Positions 31,964-40,698 of a stretch of DNA of 64,000 bases are shown in pieces. Under the pieces are notes generated by a model that was not told where the DNA came from, did no database searches, and saw only the letters and a program-made list of their open reading frames with translations. Origin of the DNA: Fen-1308 sp035319185 (GTDB lineage Bacteria; Nitrospirota; Thermodesulfovibrionia; Thermodesulfovibrionales; Dissulfurispiraceae); NCBI GenBank assembly GCA_035319185.1, contig DATHDF010000074.1, positions 160,274 through 224,273 on the forward strand, in the 5' to 3' direction. Position 1 is the stretch's first letter. Every line of letters starts with the position of its first letter. The position numbers and the translations under genes were made by a program.

Positions 31964-33862
31964 TCACTGTTTATTCAGCGCTGCCTGCCGCATTGTCTCC
32001 ACAAAATCACCGATAGTGAAAGGCCCGGCGTTTTCGCCGTTTCTCTTTCGTACCGTAATCTGTCTCTCGGCAACTTCTTTATCACCTATTATAACTAAAT
32101 ACGGAATTTTTCTTAAGGTCGCCTCGCGGATTTTATAGCCGATCTTCTCGTTCCTGCTGTCCATCTCGACCCTTATGTCCGCCGACCGGAACTCGCGGCA
32201 GATTTCCTTTGCGAATTCCTCATGGCGCTCTGCGATTGTAAGGACCTTCGCCTGAACAGGCGCCAGCCAGAGCGGAAAGTCGCCTCCATAGTGTTCTATG
32301 AGGATGCCGAAGAAGCGTTCGAGAGAACCCATCAGGGCGCGGTGTATCATGATCGGCCTGTGCTCTTTGCCGTCGCCGCCGCGATATGTTATATCAAAAC
32401 GATCGGGATTATTGAAATCCACCTGTATGGTGCTGCATTGCCAGTAACGATTGAGCGCATCCTTTATTTTAATGTCGATCTTAGGGCCATAAAAAGCGCC
32501 GCCGCCCGGATCGGTCTGATAGGCAAGGCCCTTCTTCTCAAGGGCAAGCGTCAACGCCTGCGTCGCCTTCTCCCAGCTCTCGATCGTGCCTACATATTTA
32601 TCAGGCCTCGTAGAAAGATATATGTCATACGCTTCGAACCCGAAAGTCTTTAGCACAAAGATCGTGAAATCGAGGATGTTGTGCATCTCTTCTTCAAGCT
32701 GGTCTTCCCGGCAGAATATGTGGGCGTCATCCTGCGTAAAGCCTCGCACCCTGAGCAGGCCATGAAGAACACCCGACCTTTCGTACCGGTAAACGGTCCC
32801 TAATTCGGCGTACCTGATCGGCAGGTCGCGGTAACTCCTGAGATCGCTCTTGAAGATGCTTATATGGAACGGACAGTTCATGGGCTTGAGCTCGTACGCC
32901 ACGCCCTCGATATCCATCGGCGAATACATGTTTTCGCTGTAATAATCCAGGTGGCCGCTCGTCTTCCACAGGTTAAGTTTGGCAATATGTGGCGTAAAGA
33001 GTATCTTGTAATCCGCCTTCAGGTGCTCATTCCGCCAAAAGTCCTCGATCGTCTTCCTAATGAGCGCGCCGTTGGGGTGCCACAATATAAGCCCTGAACC
33101 GATGTCATCGTTCATGCTGAACAGGTCAAGCTCCCTGCCGAGTTTTCTGTGATCTCTCTTTTTGACCTCTTCAAGGAATTCCAGGTATGCCTTCAACTCG
33201 TCTTTGGTGGCAAATGCGGTACCGTAAATCCGCTGAAGCATCTTGTTCTTTTCGTCACCACGCCAGTACGCTCCCGCGACGCTTAGCAGTTTAACAGCCT
33301 TGACCTTGCTCGTCCTGGCCAGGTGCGGTCCGCGGCACAGATCGACAAAGCCGTCCTCGTCATATAAAGAAACTTCCTCATCGGCAATGTCACGGATCAG
33401 TTCGACTTTATATATTTCGCCCCTGTCACCGAAGTATTTCAGCGCATCGGCCCTGGACATGACCTTCCTGACAAAAGGGCTGCCCCTCTTTATTATCTCC
33501 TGCATGCGCTTTTCGATTTTTTCGAGCTCCTCAGCGCTGAACGGAGTTTCCCGGTCGAAATCATAGTAAAAGCCTTCCTCGATAGCCGGGCCTATTGCAA
33601 GCTTGACATCGGGGAAAAGATCCTTAACCGCATGGGCCATTATGTGTGAGGCGCTATGACGATATACCTCTTTACCTTCGGCGGAATCGATGCCTATCGG
33701 TTCCACAGTATCCGACGGGTCCAGCGGCCCCGTAATCGTCGAATAAACGTCACGCAGTTCGCCGTTGACTTTTACAGCAAGCGCGCCTGCGCAATCGAGC
33801 TCCTTTTTCAGGTCCGCTGCATCAATCTCTTTAACGGTACCGTCTTTCAGCAACAGCTTTAT
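31964..33862 (-). CDS. thrS: Threonyl-tRNA synthetase, probable AUA start
   Basis: A synthetase of about 632 residues that charges tRNA-Thr and edits Ser-tRNA-Thr. The order is TGS domain, editing domain (YRHSASHIMAHAVKDLFPD, with the HxxxH zinc motif), class II core (PMNCPFH, VYRYERSGV, HRALMGSLERF) and anticodon-binding domain. The first ordinary start is a TTG at 33853, 15 bases from the ribosome site. An ATA at 33862 lies six bases after GGGAGG and adds three residues that complete the first TGS strand (KLLLKDGTV). It precedes infC, as in the classical thrS-infC-rpmI-rplT order. Confidence 0.96.
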   Translation of the reverse strand: MKLLLKDGTVKEIDAADLKKELDCAGALAVKVNGELRDVYSTITGPLDPSDTVEPIGIDSAEGKEVYRHSASHIMAHAVKDLFPDVKLAIGPAIEEGFYYDFDRETPFSAEELEKIEKRMQEIIKRGSPFVRKVMSRADALKYFGDRGEIYKVELIRDIADEEVSLYDEDGFVDLCRGPHLARTSKVKAVKLLSVAGAYWRGDEKNKMLQRIYGTAFATKDELKAYLEFLEEVKKRDHRKLGRELDLFSMNDDIGSGLILWHPNGALIRKTIEDFWRNEHLKADYKILFTPHIAKLNLWKTSGHLDYYSENMYSPMDIEGVAYELKPMNCPFHISIFKSDLRSYRDLPIRYAELGTVYRYERSGVLHGLLRVRGFTQDDAHIFCREDQLEEEMHNILDFTIFVLKTFGFEAYDIYLSTRPDKYVGTIESWEKATQALTLALEKKGLAYQTDPGGGAFYGPKIDIKIKDALNRYWQCSTIQVDFNNPDRFDITYRGGDGKEHRPIMIHRALMGSLERFFGILIEHYGGDFPLWLAPVQAKVLTIAERHEEFAKEICREFRSADIRVEMDSRNEKIGYKIREATLRKIPYLVIIGDKEVAERQITVRKRNGENAGPFTIGDFVETMRQAALNKQ

Positions 33863-33893
33863 GGCCTGCCTCCCGATAAAAAAAGTAAGGTAT

Positions 33894-33923
33894 ATGATAG
33901 CTGATAAACATCTATCGATTCAA
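33894..33923 (-). promoter_or_regulatory. Candidate internal promoter for thrS
   Basis: On the minus strand TTGAAT (33923-33918), an 18-base spacer and TATCAT (33899-33894) overlap the end of lolD. A start near 33887 would give a 25-base leader that carries the GGGAGG site, allowing thrS and the genes after it to be expressed apart from lysS-lolCD. Confidence 0.45.
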
Positions 33924-34643
33924 TAATCTGCCGTCCGACATCTCAACGACCCTGTGGCATCTTCTGGAAAGTGATTCGTTATGGGTCACTATGATAAAAG
34001 TAACCCCCTGCTTCTCGTTGATATCGAGCAGCTGTTTAAAGAGGCCTTCTCCGGTGGCCATATCAAGGTTCCCGGTCGGTTCGTCGGCAAAAACTATGCG
34101 CGGCTCCAGGAGCAGCGCCCTGGCAACTGCAACGCGCTGCTGCTCGCCGCCGGAGAGTTCGCCCGGCTTGTGGTGCCGCCGTTCATATATGCCCAGAAGG
34201 TCAAGCAGCCGCCCTGCCCTCTCGGAGAGAATGTCCCTTTCGCAAAATTTGCCAGCCCCGAACTTCGAAGTATCTGCAGCGGAAAGGCTGCTGCAAATCA
34301 GCCCCGGCATCATGACATTTTCAAGCGCGTTGAACTCAGGCAGCAGATAATGAAACTGAAAGACAAACCCCATCATCCGGTTCCTGAAAGCTGCTATGGC
34401 ACCGTTTCCGAGGGAAAAGGGGTCTACTGTTCCACCCGCGCTGTAAAGCACCTTGCCGCTGCTGGGCGTATCAAGCGTTCCGAGGATATGCAGGAAAGTG
34501 CTTTTGCCGGCGCCGGAAGCCCCGACGATGCCTATCATCTCGCCTTCGCCGAAGGATACATCTATGCCTTTTAAAACGTGCAGCTCTCCTGCAGGTGTAT
34601 CGAACGATTTATACAGCCCCTCGACAGTTATCAGGTCCTTCAC
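33912..34643 (-). CDS. lolD: Lipoprotein-releasing ABC transporter ATP-binding protein
   Basis: A 243-residue ATPase of the LolCDE complex that releases outer-membrane lipoproteins from the inner membrane. It has Walker A (GASGAGKST), Q-loop, signature LSGGEQQR, Walker B (RIVFADEPTGNLD) and the switch His (VTHNE). An insertion of about 15 residues (SSLSAADTSKFGAGK) before the helical domain makes it slightly longer than usual. Its start overlaps the stop of the small membrane-protein gene by four bases, and LolC is encoded just upstream. Confidence 0.93.
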   Translation of the reverse strand: MKDLITVEGLYKSFDTPAGELHVLKGIDVSFGEGEMIGIVGASGAGKSTFLHILGTLDTPSSGKVLYSAGGTVDPFSLGNGAIAAFRNRMMGFVFQFHYLLPEFNALENVMMPGLICSSLSAADTSKFGAGKFCERDILSERAGRLLDLLGIYERRHHKPGELSGGEQQRVAVARALLLEPRIVFADEPTGNLDMATGEGLFKQLLDINEKQGVTFIIVTHNESLSRRCHRVVEMSDGRLLNR

Positions 34644-34975
34644 TTCTTGTCACCCGACGCCTGCGGGTTACCTCCTGAGGATGTTTTGGCAGCTTTTTTC
34701 GTCTTCTTGGCCGGCACCTTTTCTTCCGCCGGTTTTGCTTCTTCCGCCTTTTCTCCGCTTTTGAAGCCAAGCTTTTCCTTCCACTCGTCGGCCTGTATCT
34801 TGACCATATCGGCCTTCCTGCTTAGCTTGGCCGAAATGTCCCTAACGTCCTCGATCACGGAATCGCCCATCCGCGTAAATATCTCTCCGCCCTTGATAGC
34901 GGAAAGGACCATGAATACAAGCCATGGCGTGATAATGGCGATGGAAAGCCACTTTAAGATCTTTAGAGAAGTCAT
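34640..34975 (-). CDS. Small membrane protein encoded between lolC and lolD
   Basis: A 111-residue protein with one N-terminal membrane helix (about 8-27), an amphipathic middle (about 30-75) and a low-complexity C-terminus rich in Lys, Ala, Glu and Pro. I recognise no family. It overlaps lolC upstream by four bases and lolD downstream by four bases, so the three are translationally coupled. It may be an accessory of the lipoprotein-release machine; the basic tail could be on either side of the membrane. Confidence 0.75.
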   Translation of the reverse strand: MTSLKILKWLSIAIITPWLVFMVLSAIKGGEIFTRMGDSVIEDVRDISAKLSRKADMVKIQADEWKEKLGFKSGEKAEEAKPAEEKVPAKKTKKAAKTSSGGNPQASGDKK

Positions 34976-36228
34976 TCGTACCTCAGCGATTCAACCGGCC
35001 GGAGCCGGGCGGCATAATACGAAGGATAAATGGTGGACAGAAAACTGATGGCCACCGCCGAAACCGATACCACGACAAAATCCATGAACTGCATCTTGAC
35101 CGGAAGCCTGCTCAGATAATATATGTCGGCAGGCAGCTTTATAAGCTCGTAGTTGTTCAGGATTATGCAGAGTGCGTACCCGCCGACTACGCCCATAGCA
35201 GTACCTACAAGCCCGATCACCAGGCCCTGAAGCATAAAGATCATCATTATCCCCTGGTTTTTTGCGCCCATTGACTTCAGTATCGCAATCTCCTTCTGTT
35301 TTTCGACAACATTCATCATCAGAGTGCTGACGATATTGAATGACGCAACCAAAACGATCAATATCAAGATCACGAACATGGCGAATTTCTCCAGCTTAAG
35401 CGCTGAAAACAGGTTCTTGTTCATCTGCATCCAGTCCTTTGCAAAAAACGGAGGGCCGAGCGTCTTGTTAAGAGATTTTCTTACCTCCGAGGCACCATCT
35501 ATGTCCTTGAGCTTGAGCTCTATTCCTGATACAGCGCTTCCCAGACCAAAGAAATCCTGCGCAGATTTCAGGTCGGTCAGGGCAAGGTTGGCATCATACT
35601 CGAACATCCCCATATCGAAAATTGCGGCGACGCGAAATTGCTTTATTTTAGGCAGCATGCCCAGAGGCCCTATTTCTCCGGCAGGCGAGATGACATTTAT
35701 CGTATCTCCGACCAGCACTCCGAGCATGCCCGACAGCTCTGATCCAATGATTATCCACGGGTGCCCTGCCTGATCGGGACCGACTGAACTGTCGGCCTGA
35801 CCTGACGGCAGCTTCCCGAATTTAATACGGCTGAGAATTTCCGTGGTCTTGGCCTCGGTCGCAAGATTGATGCCTTTGAGGAAAACACCGTGAGCATTCT
35901 TGTCGGCAGATACAAGCACCTGACCTAACACGAAGGGCGACATGTTAACGATAGCGGGGTCTTCCTTAATCTTTTCCATCAGCGGCTGGTACGACGGTAT
36001 ATTGCCGGTATAGCTCAGCACTATCGCATGCGAATTGGCACCGAGTATCTTCTTCTGGAGGTCTTCTCTGAAGCCGCTCATAACCGAAAGGACAACGAGC
36101 AGCGCCATTACGCCGACAGCAACACCGCCGATGGAAATGGCCGTGTTGAAAGATATTCCCTTATGTTTTTTTTTCGACCTTAGATATCGGACGGCAACGA
36201 AATATTGATAGGGCAGATTCATCGGCAT
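34972..36228 (-). CDS. lolC: Lipoprotein-releasing transport system permease (LolC/E type)
   Basis: A 418-residue permease with the MacB/FtsX-type layout: helix 1 (about 25-48) directly after YQYFVAVRYLRSKKK, a periplasmic domain of about 230 residues, then three helices near 280-300, 325-350 and 380-400. A single LolC/E gene beside lolD suggests a homodimeric (LolF-like) transporter. The ATG pair at 36228/36222 has no clear ribosome site. It follows lysS by 37 bases and overlaps the next gene. Confidence 0.9.
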   Translation of the reverse strand: MPMNLPYQYFVAVRYLRSKKKHKGISFNTAISIGGVAVGVMALLVVLSVMSGFREDLQKKILGANSHAIVLSYTGNIPSYQPLMEKIKEDPAIVNMSPFVLGQVLVSADKNAHGVFLKGINLATEAKTTEILSRIKFGKLPSGQADSSVGPDQAGHPWIIIGSELSGMLGVLVGDTINVISPAGEIGPLGMLPKIKQFRVAAIFDMGMFEYDANLALTDLKSAQDFFGLGSAVSGIELKLKDIDGASEVRKSLNKTLGPPFFAKDWMQMNKNLFSALKLEKFAMFVILILIVLVASFNIVSTLMMNVVEKQKEIAILKSMGAKNQGIMMIFMLQGLVIGLVGTAMGVVGGYALCIILNNYELIKLPADIYYLSRLPVKMQFMDFVVVSVSAVAISFLSTIYPSYYAARLRPVESLRYE

Positions 36229-36265
36229 TTCAGATAATGCATAAACGGAAACACATTTCTCATTT

Positions 36266-37741
36266 CTATTGCTCCGGCTTGAGCTGCGGAAAGAGGATTA
36301 CGTCGCGAATGGAGGACGAATTGGTCAACAGCATCACAAGCCTGTCGATTCCTATACCCTCCCCAGCTGCAGGCGGCATTCCGTACTCCAGCGCCCTGAC
36401 ATAGTCTTCATCCATCCAGTGCGCTTCCTCGTCTCCCTGTTTCTTTGCCTCAACCTGCTTCAGAAACCTTTCCTTCTGATCTGAAGGATCGTTCAGCTCT
36501 GAAAAGGCATTTGCTATCTCGCGGGCAGTAATAAACAGTTCGAATCTTTCTACCAGATCGGGATTGTCTCTCTTTCTCTTGGCCAGAGGGGACAGCTCAA
36601 CCGGATAGTCGATTATGAAAGTCGGCTGAACAAGCTCAGGCTCAACAAATTCCTTGAAGATTTCATCAAGTATCCTGGCTAAAGACGCGCCTGTTTCAAT
36701 ATCCAACTTCTTTTCCCTCGCCCAGGCAAAGGCTTTGTCGCGATCGCTTATTGCGTCCTCAGGCAGGCCTTTTTTCTTAAGCGCATCGATAAGCGGCACT
36801 CGCGGCCACGGCGGGGTGAGGTCTATGATATCATCTCCGTAAGGCACCTTCAGCGTGCCGAGCGCCTTTTCCGCTATATATGCAAAAATCTTCTCGGTGA
36901 AGTCCATTAGATAGATGTAATCCTTATACGCCATATAAAACTCTATCATCGTGAATTCGGGGTTATGCTTGGTGGAAATGCCTTCATTCCTGAAGTTCTT
37001 GTTCAGCTCGTATACCCTTTCGTATCCGCCGACCAGAAGCCTCTTGAGATAAAGCTCCGGCGCGATACGCAGGTAAAGATCGATATCAAGCGCATTATGA
37101 TGCGTGCTGAAAGGCCTGGCAGTAGCGCCTCCCGGTATCTGGTGCATCATCGGCGTTTCGACCTCGATAAACCCGTTGTCTTCGAGAAAATCCCTCAGGG
37201 CCTTTATTATGGAGCTCCGCTTTGCGAAGATGTCCTTCACCTGAGGATTGACGATAAGATCAACGTATCTCTGGCGGTATCTGAGCTCTACATCCTTCAG
37301 ACCGTGCCACTTTTCCGGGAGCGGGCGCAGGGATTTGCTCAACAGCTCGAAGTTCTTGACCTCGATTGTGAGCTCATCCGTCCTGGTCCTGAAAAGCCTG
37401 CCCGAAGCCCCGATAATATCTCCTATATCAAGCTTCTTCAGAAGCGCATACTTCTCGGTCAATACCGCCTTGCTGAAAAAGAGCTGTATCCTTTCAGTTG
37501 CATCCTGGACAGTGGCGAAGCAGCCTTTGCCGAAGTCCCGCATAGAGATGATCCTGCCGGCCACAGAGGTCGGCACAGGATTTGCGTCAAGCGAGTCCTT
37601 TGACGACTGCCCGTACTTGGTCCTCAGAAAAAAGGTCGTTGCTTCTGGCTCAAACCTACCGCCGTAGGGGTCGACATTAAGCTCTCTTAATTCGTTGAGC
37701 TTCTTTAACCGCTGCTCTATAAGATCGTTTATCTCTTCCAT
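36266..37741 (-). CDS. lysS: Lysyl-tRNA synthetase, class II
   Basis: A 491-residue class II synthetase that charges tRNA-Lys. It has an N-terminal OB-fold anticodon domain (about 55-150), then motif 1 (FIEVETPMMHQIPGGA), motif 2 (FRNEGISTKHNPEFTMIE) and motif 3 (GMPPAAGEGIGIDRLVML). The ATG at 37741 lies eight bases after a TATAAT and has no Shine-Dalgarno, so its mRNA is probably leaderless. It is the first gene of a ten-gene minus-strand run ending with pheT. Confidence 0.97.
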   Translation of the reverse strand: MEEINDLIEQRLKKLNELRELNVDPYGGRFEPEATTFFLRTKYGQSSKDSLDANPVPTSVAGRIISMRDFGKGCFATVQDATERIQLFFSKAVLTEKYALLKKLDIGDIIGASGRLFRTRTDELTIEVKNFELLSKSLRPLPEKWHGLKDVELRYRQRYVDLIVNPQVKDIFAKRSSIIKALRDFLEDNGFIEVETPMMHQIPGGATARPFSTHHNALDIDLYLRIAPELYLKRLLVGGYERVYELNKNFRNEGISTKHNPEFTMIEFYMAYKDYIYLMDFTEKIFAYIAEKALGTLKVPYGDDIIDLTPPWPRVPLIDALKKKGLPEDAISDRDKAFAWAREKKLDIETGASLARILDEIFKEFVEPELVQPTFIIDYPVELSPLAKRKRDNPDLVERFELFITAREIANAFSELNDPSDQKERFLKQVEAKKQGDEEAHWMDEDYVRALEYGMPPAAGEGIGIDRLVMLLTNSSSIRDVILFPQLKPEQ

Positions 37742-37749
37742 AAATGGAA

Positions 37750-37779
37750 ATTATACTGGCCGTCAGAACTATTAGTCAA
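37750..37779 (-). promoter_or_regulatory. lysS promoter, leaderless type
   Basis: On the minus strand TTGACT (37779-37774), an 18-base spacer and a perfect TATAAT (37755-37750) end eight bases before the lysS ATG. Its -35 box is half of an inverted repeat shared with the tpiA promoter. Confidence 0.7.
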
Positions 37780-37795
37780 CAGCGCCTTGACTAAT
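37771..37795. promoter_or_regulatory. Inverted repeat joining the lysS and tpiA -35 boxes
   Basis: ATTAGTCAA (37771-37779) and TTGACTAAT (37787-37795) are perfect 9-bp arms around CAGCGCC. Each arm contains the -35 box of one of the two divergent promoters. Confidence 0.7.
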
Positions 37796-37816
37796 GTCTG
37801 TTGCATGAAATAGATT
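37787..37816 (+). promoter_or_regulatory. tpiA promoter, leaderless type
   Basis: TTGACT (37787-37792), an 18-base spacer and TAGATT (37811-37816) end eight bases before the ATG at 37825, so transcription would start at or next to the start codon. Confidence 0.6.
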
Positions 37817-37824
37817 ATATATCT

Positions 37825-38571
37825 ATGCGCAGACCGGTTATTGCGGCAAACTGGAAGATGAACAAAAAGATCGAAGAAGCCCAGGCTTTTCTCGACGAAT
37901 TCATCCCGCTCGTCTGGAACGAAAGGGACGTCGATATCGTGATAGCGCCGCCCTTCACAGCACTGTATACGGTTGCCAATCTCCTTAAGATCACCAATAT
38001 CGGCCTTGCTGCCCAGAATATTTTTTACGAGGACAAGGGCGCTTTTACCGGTGAGATAGCTCCGCTGATGATTACAGACGTCGGTTGTTCTTACGTAGTC
38101 CTAGGTCATTCGGAGCGGCGCAGCTTTTTCGGCGAGACAGACGAGATAGTTAACAGAAAGGTGAAGGCTGCAAGAATGCATGGCCTCAGCGTAATTTTCT
38201 GCATCGGCGAATCCTTATCGGAGCGCGAAGCCGGAATGACATTCGATGTCCTCAAACGGCAGATCAACGACGGACTGAGAGAGGTGTCATCTGAAGGCCT
38301 GATAATAGCATACGAACCGGTGTGGGCCATCGGCACAGGCAAGACAGCAACGCCGGACCAGGCGCAGGAAGCCCACGAGTTCATCCGAAAAACCCTCTCG
38401 CACCTTTACGGAGAGCCTGCCAAAGGGCTGCGCATTCTGTACGGAGGCAGTGTTACCCCGGAAAACGTTGACACGCTTATGGCCTGCCCTGATGTCGACG
38501 GCGCCCTTGTAGGCGGCGCAAGCCTGAAGGCAGACAGTTTTGCGAGAATAGTCAAATATAATAAACAATAA
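37825..38571 (+). CDS. tpiA: Triosephosphate isomerase
   Basis: A 248-residue TIM-barrel enzyme interconverting dihydroxyacetone phosphate and glyceraldehyde 3-phosphate. It shows the substrate Lys of AANWKMNK, the electrophile His in LGHSERR, the catalytic Glu in AYEPVWAIGTGK and the phosphate loop YGGSV. The ATG at 37825 begins the conserved MRRPVIAANWK; a TTG eight codons earlier is unlikely. No ribosome site is present, in keeping with the promoter position. secG follows. Confidence 0.98.
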   Translation: MRRPVIAANWKMNKKIEEAQAFLDEFIPLVWNERDVDIVIAPPFTALYTVANLLKITNIGLAAQNIFYEDKGAFTGEIAPLMITDVGCSYVVLGHSERRSFFGETDEIVNRKVKAARMHGLSVIFCIGESLSEREAGMTFDVLKRQINDGLREVSSEGLIIAYEPVWAIGTGKTATPDQAQEAHEFIRKTLSHLYGEPAKGLRILYGGSVTPENVDTLMACPDVDGALVGGASLKADSFARIVKYNKQ

Positions 38572-38607
38572 CAATCAATGCCCTAAACGGGTTTGCAGGA
38601 GGTCAGT

Positions 38608-38955
38608 GTGACAGTCTTTTTGTTGATAGTGCATGTATTGGTAAGCGTCTTTCTAATCTGCATAGTCCTTCTCCAGAGCGGCAAGGGCGCCGAAATAGGT
38701 GCTGCCTTCGGCGGGTCCAGCCAGACCCTGTTCGGCAGCAGAGGCGCTGCCACGTTCTTGAATAAATTAACAACCGCAGCAGCCGTTATATTCATGATAA
38801 CCTCCCTGCTTCTGACCGTAGTCACGACAAAGGGATCATCGGTAATACAAAACGTGCCTGCTGAGCCGGGCAAGGCGCTGCCGCAGCAGTTGCCGCAGCA
38901 GCCGCTTCAGCAACCCGCACAGCAGCCTGCCCAGCAAGCGCCTGTCACAAAATAG
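38608..38955 (+). CDS. secG: Preprotein translocase subunit SecG
   Basis: A 115-residue subunit of the SecYEG translocon with two membrane helices (about 2-22 and 48-70) and the family motif LLQSGKGAEIGAAFGGSSQTLFG between them. The C-terminal 35 residues are a Gln/Pro/Ala-rich low-complexity tail, longer than in E. coli. The GTG at 38608 is chosen because AGGAGGT lies just upstream; a TTG five codons earlier lies before that site. tpiA-secG is a common gene order. Confidence 0.95.
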   Translation: MTVFLLIVHVLVSVFLICIVLLQSGKGAEIGAAFGGSSQTLFGSRGAATFLNKLTTAAAVIFMITSLLLTVVTTKGSSVIQNVPAEPGKALPQQLPQQPLQQPAQQPAQQAPVTK

Positions 38956-38973
38956 AATTATGCAATGATGAGC

Positions 38974-39021
38974 AATTGAGCGCATAGGACCGCCAGAGAC
39001 TTGGAATCCATGCGCTCAATT
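38974..39021 (+). promoter_or_regulatory. Perfect 12-bp inverted repeat covering a start codon
   Basis: AATTGAGCGCAT (38974-38985) and ATGCGCTCAATT (39010-39021) are exact reverse complements with a 24-base loop. The second arm begins with the ATG of the peptide-binding protein gene, so the folded mRNA would bury the start codon. Confidence 0.75.
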
Positions 39022-40638
39022 CGAACCGTCAATCCGAAACTGAAATTCCCTGGAGCCTTCATCTGCTTTTTATTATTTTCAATTGTTGTTCTTGTCTCAA
39101 GCTGCAGCCACGAACCGACAATCAAATATCCTAACGATATCACTCTGGGCACGCTGGCGGATGCGAAACGTCTGTTGCCGCTTCTGGCTTCCGACAGCGC
39201 GTCGAGCCAGGTTAGCGGCTATATATTCAACGGGCTGACCAAGTATGACAAGGACCTCAAAATCATTGGCGACCTGGCTGAGTCCTGGGACGTCAGTCCT
39301 GATGGCCTCATCTTAATCTTTCACTTGCGAAAAGGAGTTAAGTGGCACGACGGCGCCGAATTCACCGCCGACGACGTAGTGTTCACATACAACTCGGTCC
39401 TCAACCCAAAGACACCGACACCATACAGCAGCAATTATGGCCCTGTAAATTCTGTAGAGTCGATCGACAGGTATACCGTAAAGGTAACCTATAAGCAGCC
39501 ATACGCCCCGGCCCTGGAATCCTGGGGCATGGGGATAATTCCAAAACATTTACTCGAAGGCAGGGATCTGGCTTCGCCGGAGATCAACCAGAATCCGGTA
39601 GGCACCGGACCATACAAGCTGAAGGAATGGGTTACAGGACAGAAGATAGTGCTTGAAGCCTTCGACCAATATTTTGAGGGAAGACCCAACATTGACCGGA
39701 TAATCTTCAGGGTAATTCCGGACCCTGCCACCATGTTTCTCGAGCTGAAATTCGGCGGGATCGATTACATGGGCCTCACGCCTCCTCAATACAAGCTGCA
39801 GGCCGACACCGCTTTCTTCAACCGCTACTTCCAGAAATTCAGGTATCCGTCTTTCGGGTATACATACCTGGGCTTCAATCTCCTAAACCCTCTTTTCTCG
39901 GACAGGATGGTCCGCAGGGCAATCGCCCATGCAATAAACAAAAAAGAGCTAATCGCCGGCGTGCTCCTTGGATACGGCATTCCATGCACAGGCCCGTTCC
40001 CTCCTGAATCATGGGCATACAATCGCAACGTGCAGGACATCTCATATGATCCGGGCCGGGCAGCTGCGATACTTAACGACATAGGCTGGAAAAAAAACCG
40101 GGATGGCCGGCTTGAGAAGGATGGCAGGATTTTTTCATTCACGCTTATTACTAACCAGGGCAACGCAGAGCGCCTGAAGGCTGCCCAAATCATTAAAGAA
40201 CAACTGAAACGAGTAGGCATAGACGTGAATATCAAGGTGCTGGAATGGCAGGCGATGCTTCACGAATTCATCGACAAGAAGAGGTTCGAGGCAGTCATGA
40301 TGGGATGGGCGCTTTCCCGCGATCCGGACCTGTACGACATTTGGCATTCATCGAAAACCAAAGAAGGCGAGTTCAATTTCATCTCATACAAAAATGATGA
40401 AGTGGACAGGCTTCTGGTTGAAGGCAGGCAGACCTTTGACATACACGAAAGGATCAGGGTGTATCATCGCATTCATCAGATCCTCGCCGAGGAACAGCCC
40501 ACCATATTCCTCTACATACCCGATGCCCTTCCAGTGCTGCACAAGAGGTTCAAGGGCGTGGAAAAAGCGCCTCTTGGAATATGGTATGATTTCATCCACT
40601 GGCGGGTGCCTGCAGACAGGTCGGAATGGTATCGTTAA
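39010..40638 (+). CDS. Peptide/oligopeptide-type ABC solute-binding lipoprotein
   Basis: A 542-residue SBP family 5 (DppA/OppA-like) protein with a signal peptide (about 12-33) and a lipobox leading to Cys in VLVSSCS. The mature part shows the family phrases DITLGTLADAKRLLPLLASD, LAESWDVSPDG, FHLRKGVKWHDG and NPVGTGPYKL. It binds peptides or other small molecules. No permease or ATPase genes lie nearby. The ATG at 39010 is chosen because it opens the basic n-region; a TTG three codons earlier is possible. A perfect inverted repeat spans the start. Confidence 0.9.
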   Translation: MRSIRTVNPKLKFPGAFICFLLFSIVVLVSSCSHEPTIKYPNDITLGTLADAKRLLPLLASDSASSQVSGYIFNGLTKYDKDLKIIGDLAESWDVSPDGLILIFHLRKGVKWHDGAEFTADDVVFTYNSVLNPKTPTPYSSNYGPVNSVESIDRYTVKVTYKQPYAPALESWGMGIIPKHLLEGRDLASPEINQNPVGTGPYKLKEWVTGQKIVLEAFDQYFEGRPNIDRIIFRVIPDPATMFLELKFGGIDYMGLTPPQYKLQADTAFFNRYFQKFRYPSFGYTYLGFNLLNPLFSDRMVRRAIAHAINKKELIAGVLLGYGIPCTGPFPPESWAYNRNVQDISYDPGRAAAILNDIGWKKNRDGRLEKDGRIFSFTLITNQGNAERLKAAQIIKEQLKRVGIDVNIKVLEWQAMLHEFIDKKRFEAVMMGWALSRDPDLYDIWHSSKTKEGEFNFISYKNDEVDRLLVEGRQTFDIHERIRVYHRIHQILAEEQPTIFLYIPDALPVLHKRFKGVEKAPLGIWYDFIHWRVPADRSEWYR

Positions 40639-40698
40639 CCCTTGCTTCAAACTGCACCTGAACCGGCTGGACATGCTGTGCGAGCGATCAAATTACTC

